A DNA stretch of 64,000 nt from Janthinobacterium agaricidamnosum NBRC 102515 = DSM 9628. GTDB taxonomy: Bacteria > Pseudomonadota > Gammaproteobacteria > Burkholderiales > Burkholderiaceae_D. Below are positions 63,474 through 64,000 of the stretch, piece after piece. The position numbers and the translations under genes are program-made. The stretch lies in the NCBI RefSeq assembly GCF_000723165.1, contig NZ_HG322949.1, positions 360,085 through 424,084 on the forward strand. Direction: 5' to 3'. The notes below the pieces were generated by a model. The model was not told the origin of the DNA. It did no database searches and saw only the letters and a list, made by a program, of their open reading frames with translations. How positions within the stretch are numbered: position 1 is the stretch's first letter; the number at the start of each line of letters is the position of its first letter.

Positions 63474-63749
63474 ATGTTGCAAAGCTTGATTGTGGCACTG
63501 ATCGTCGCGGCCGCGCTGCTGCACTTCTCGACCCGGTACTTGCCGGCCGGCCTGCGCAAGCGCATCGTGGCCGGGCTGGTGCGCTGCGGCGCGAACGATG
63601 AAATGATGTCCCGGCTGTTCAAGATCGCGCCGGGCTGCGGCAGCGGTTGCGGTTCCTGCGGCTCATGCGATACCGAGCCGCCGAAGCCGGGTGCCGGCGG
63701 CGATGGCGGCCCGAGCAAGCGCGTCATCACCTTGCACGTGCAGCGCTAA
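63474..63749 (+). CDS. Small Cys-rich membrane protein linked to feoAB (possible FeoC-role protein)
   Basis: 91-residue protein starting 2 bp after the feoB stop. One N-terminal membrane segment (about residues 3-22), a basic region (RYLPAGLRKRIVAG), then a cysteine-rich motif CGSGCGSCGSC (residues about 54-64) and a Pro/Gly-rich tail. It is not the winged-helix FeoC of enterobacteria; I know of similar uncharacterised DUF6587-like proteins after feoB in betaproteobacteria but cannot confirm this. The clustered cysteines could bind an Fe-S cluster or Fe(II). Translational coupling implies a role in Feo function. Confidence 0.75.
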   Translation: MLQSLIVALIVAAALLHFSTRYLPAGLRKRIVAGLVRCGANDEMMSRLFKIAPGCGSGCGSCGSCDTEPPKPGAGGDGGPSKRVITLHVQR

Positions 63750-63823
63750 ATCGGCGTTGGGCTGAATTGCCTGAAAGTCTTTTCTTTGATGTAATATTGC
63801 ATCATTCCGACAAGGAGGATGCG

Positions 63824-63988
63824 ATGGTGATCTTGCTGACTTTCATGTTTTTGTTTGCCATAGCGTGCTGGGTGCTGGCCGGCCAGCGGGGGCGCAACGG
63901 CGGACTGTGGTTTGTGATCGGCCTGTTGCTCGGACCGTTCGCGCTGATTGCGCTTTCGGTGCTGCCGCCCGGGACACGGTCTTCTTAA
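63824..63988 (+). CDS. Small membrane protein of unknown function
   Basis: 54-residue protein with an excellent ribosome site, AAGGAGG at 63812-63818, before ATG 63824. Two hydrophobic segments (about 1-19 and 28-47) flank a short Arg/Gly-rich turn (QRGRNGG), the pattern of tiny two-helix membrane proteins. Stop at 63986-63988, 12 bp before the window end. It lies 74 bp after the Cys-rich Feo-linked gene and may be separate. Not recognised. Confidence 0.6.
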   Translation: MVILLTFMFLFAIACWVLAGQRGRNGGLWFVIGLLLGPFALIALSVLPPGTRSS

Positions 63989-64000
63989 GGATCAATCGTC

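Noticed and set aside
61277..63730. 817-residue minus-strand frame opposite feoAB
   Set aside because: Antisense to strongly supported genes; no domain seen.

Overview
The window looks like chromosomal DNA of a Betaproteobacterium in the Oxalobacteraceae (Janthinobacterium/Duganella/Massilia type). This is inferred from the high GC content, the gene order recG / queA-tgt-yajC-secD-secF, a Pseudomonas-like two-subunit arginine succinyltransferase pathway, and the many GST, TonB and GGDEF genes. No tRNA, rRNA, CRISPR array, transposase, integrase or prophage gene was seen. Most of the window is ordinary core or metabolic chromosome, with small accessory patches.

Layout. 1-7.0 kb: recG (cut by the left edge) diverges from queA-tgt-yajC-secD-secF (queuosine tRNA modification and Sec translocon accessory subunits). 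7.0-9.7 kb: a WYL regulator, a GST and an AlkC-type DNA glycosylase gene; alkC is bracketed by two direct copies of a 35-bp sequence, each ending in an intrinsic terminator. 9.7-10.9 kb: an AT-richer patch with an unrecognised triple-repeat protein and two short tandem repeats. 10.9-13.7 kb: HDOD protein, a small unknown gene paired with a MarR regulator, and a DMT exporter. 13.7-27.1 kb: a complete arginine succinyltransferase (AST) catabolic block, argR-type regulator then astC-aruF-aruG-astD-astB-gdhB-astE, with the 1569-residue NAD-glutamate dehydrogenase placed between astB and astE. A TGTCGC-N8-AA site in front of astC matches the known pseudomonad ArgR half-site.

27-36 kb: DUF2167 and DUF1993 proteins, a glycine-zipper protein, an Old Yellow Enzyme, an ABC-F ATPase with a leader carrying two micro-ORFs, two amino-acid permeases and a GAF-GGDEF cyclase. 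36.9-46 kb: FUSC transporter, M14 peptidase, an MBL-fold protein that has lost its metal motif, a dienelactone hydrolase divergent from a DJ-1/AraC regulator, and an S46 dipeptidyl peptidase. 46.3-50.3 kb: a GlsB membrane protein, cytochrome b561 with two YceI proteins, and purB. Two copies of an imperfect palindromic (REP-like) element lie near 39.2 and 46.9 kb.

50.5-58.1 kb: a GST followed by a sucrose-use locus resembling the Xanthomonas sux locus: LacI regulator, TonB-dependent receptor, GH13 amylosucrase and GPH/MFS sugar transporter, with two LacI-type palindromes in front of the receptor. 58.1-64 kb: an iron block made of bacterioferritin, PKHD hydroxylase, bfd-tonB and feoA-feoB plus a Cys-rich small membrane protein, with two good Fur boxes in the two divergent gaps.

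The least explained signals are the ABC-F leader, the repeat pair around alkC, the triple-repeat protein behind an 8-bp tandem repeat, the REP-like pair, the unknown gene next to the Cys-tailed MarR, and the Cys-rich Feo-linked protein. None by itself proves a new system.
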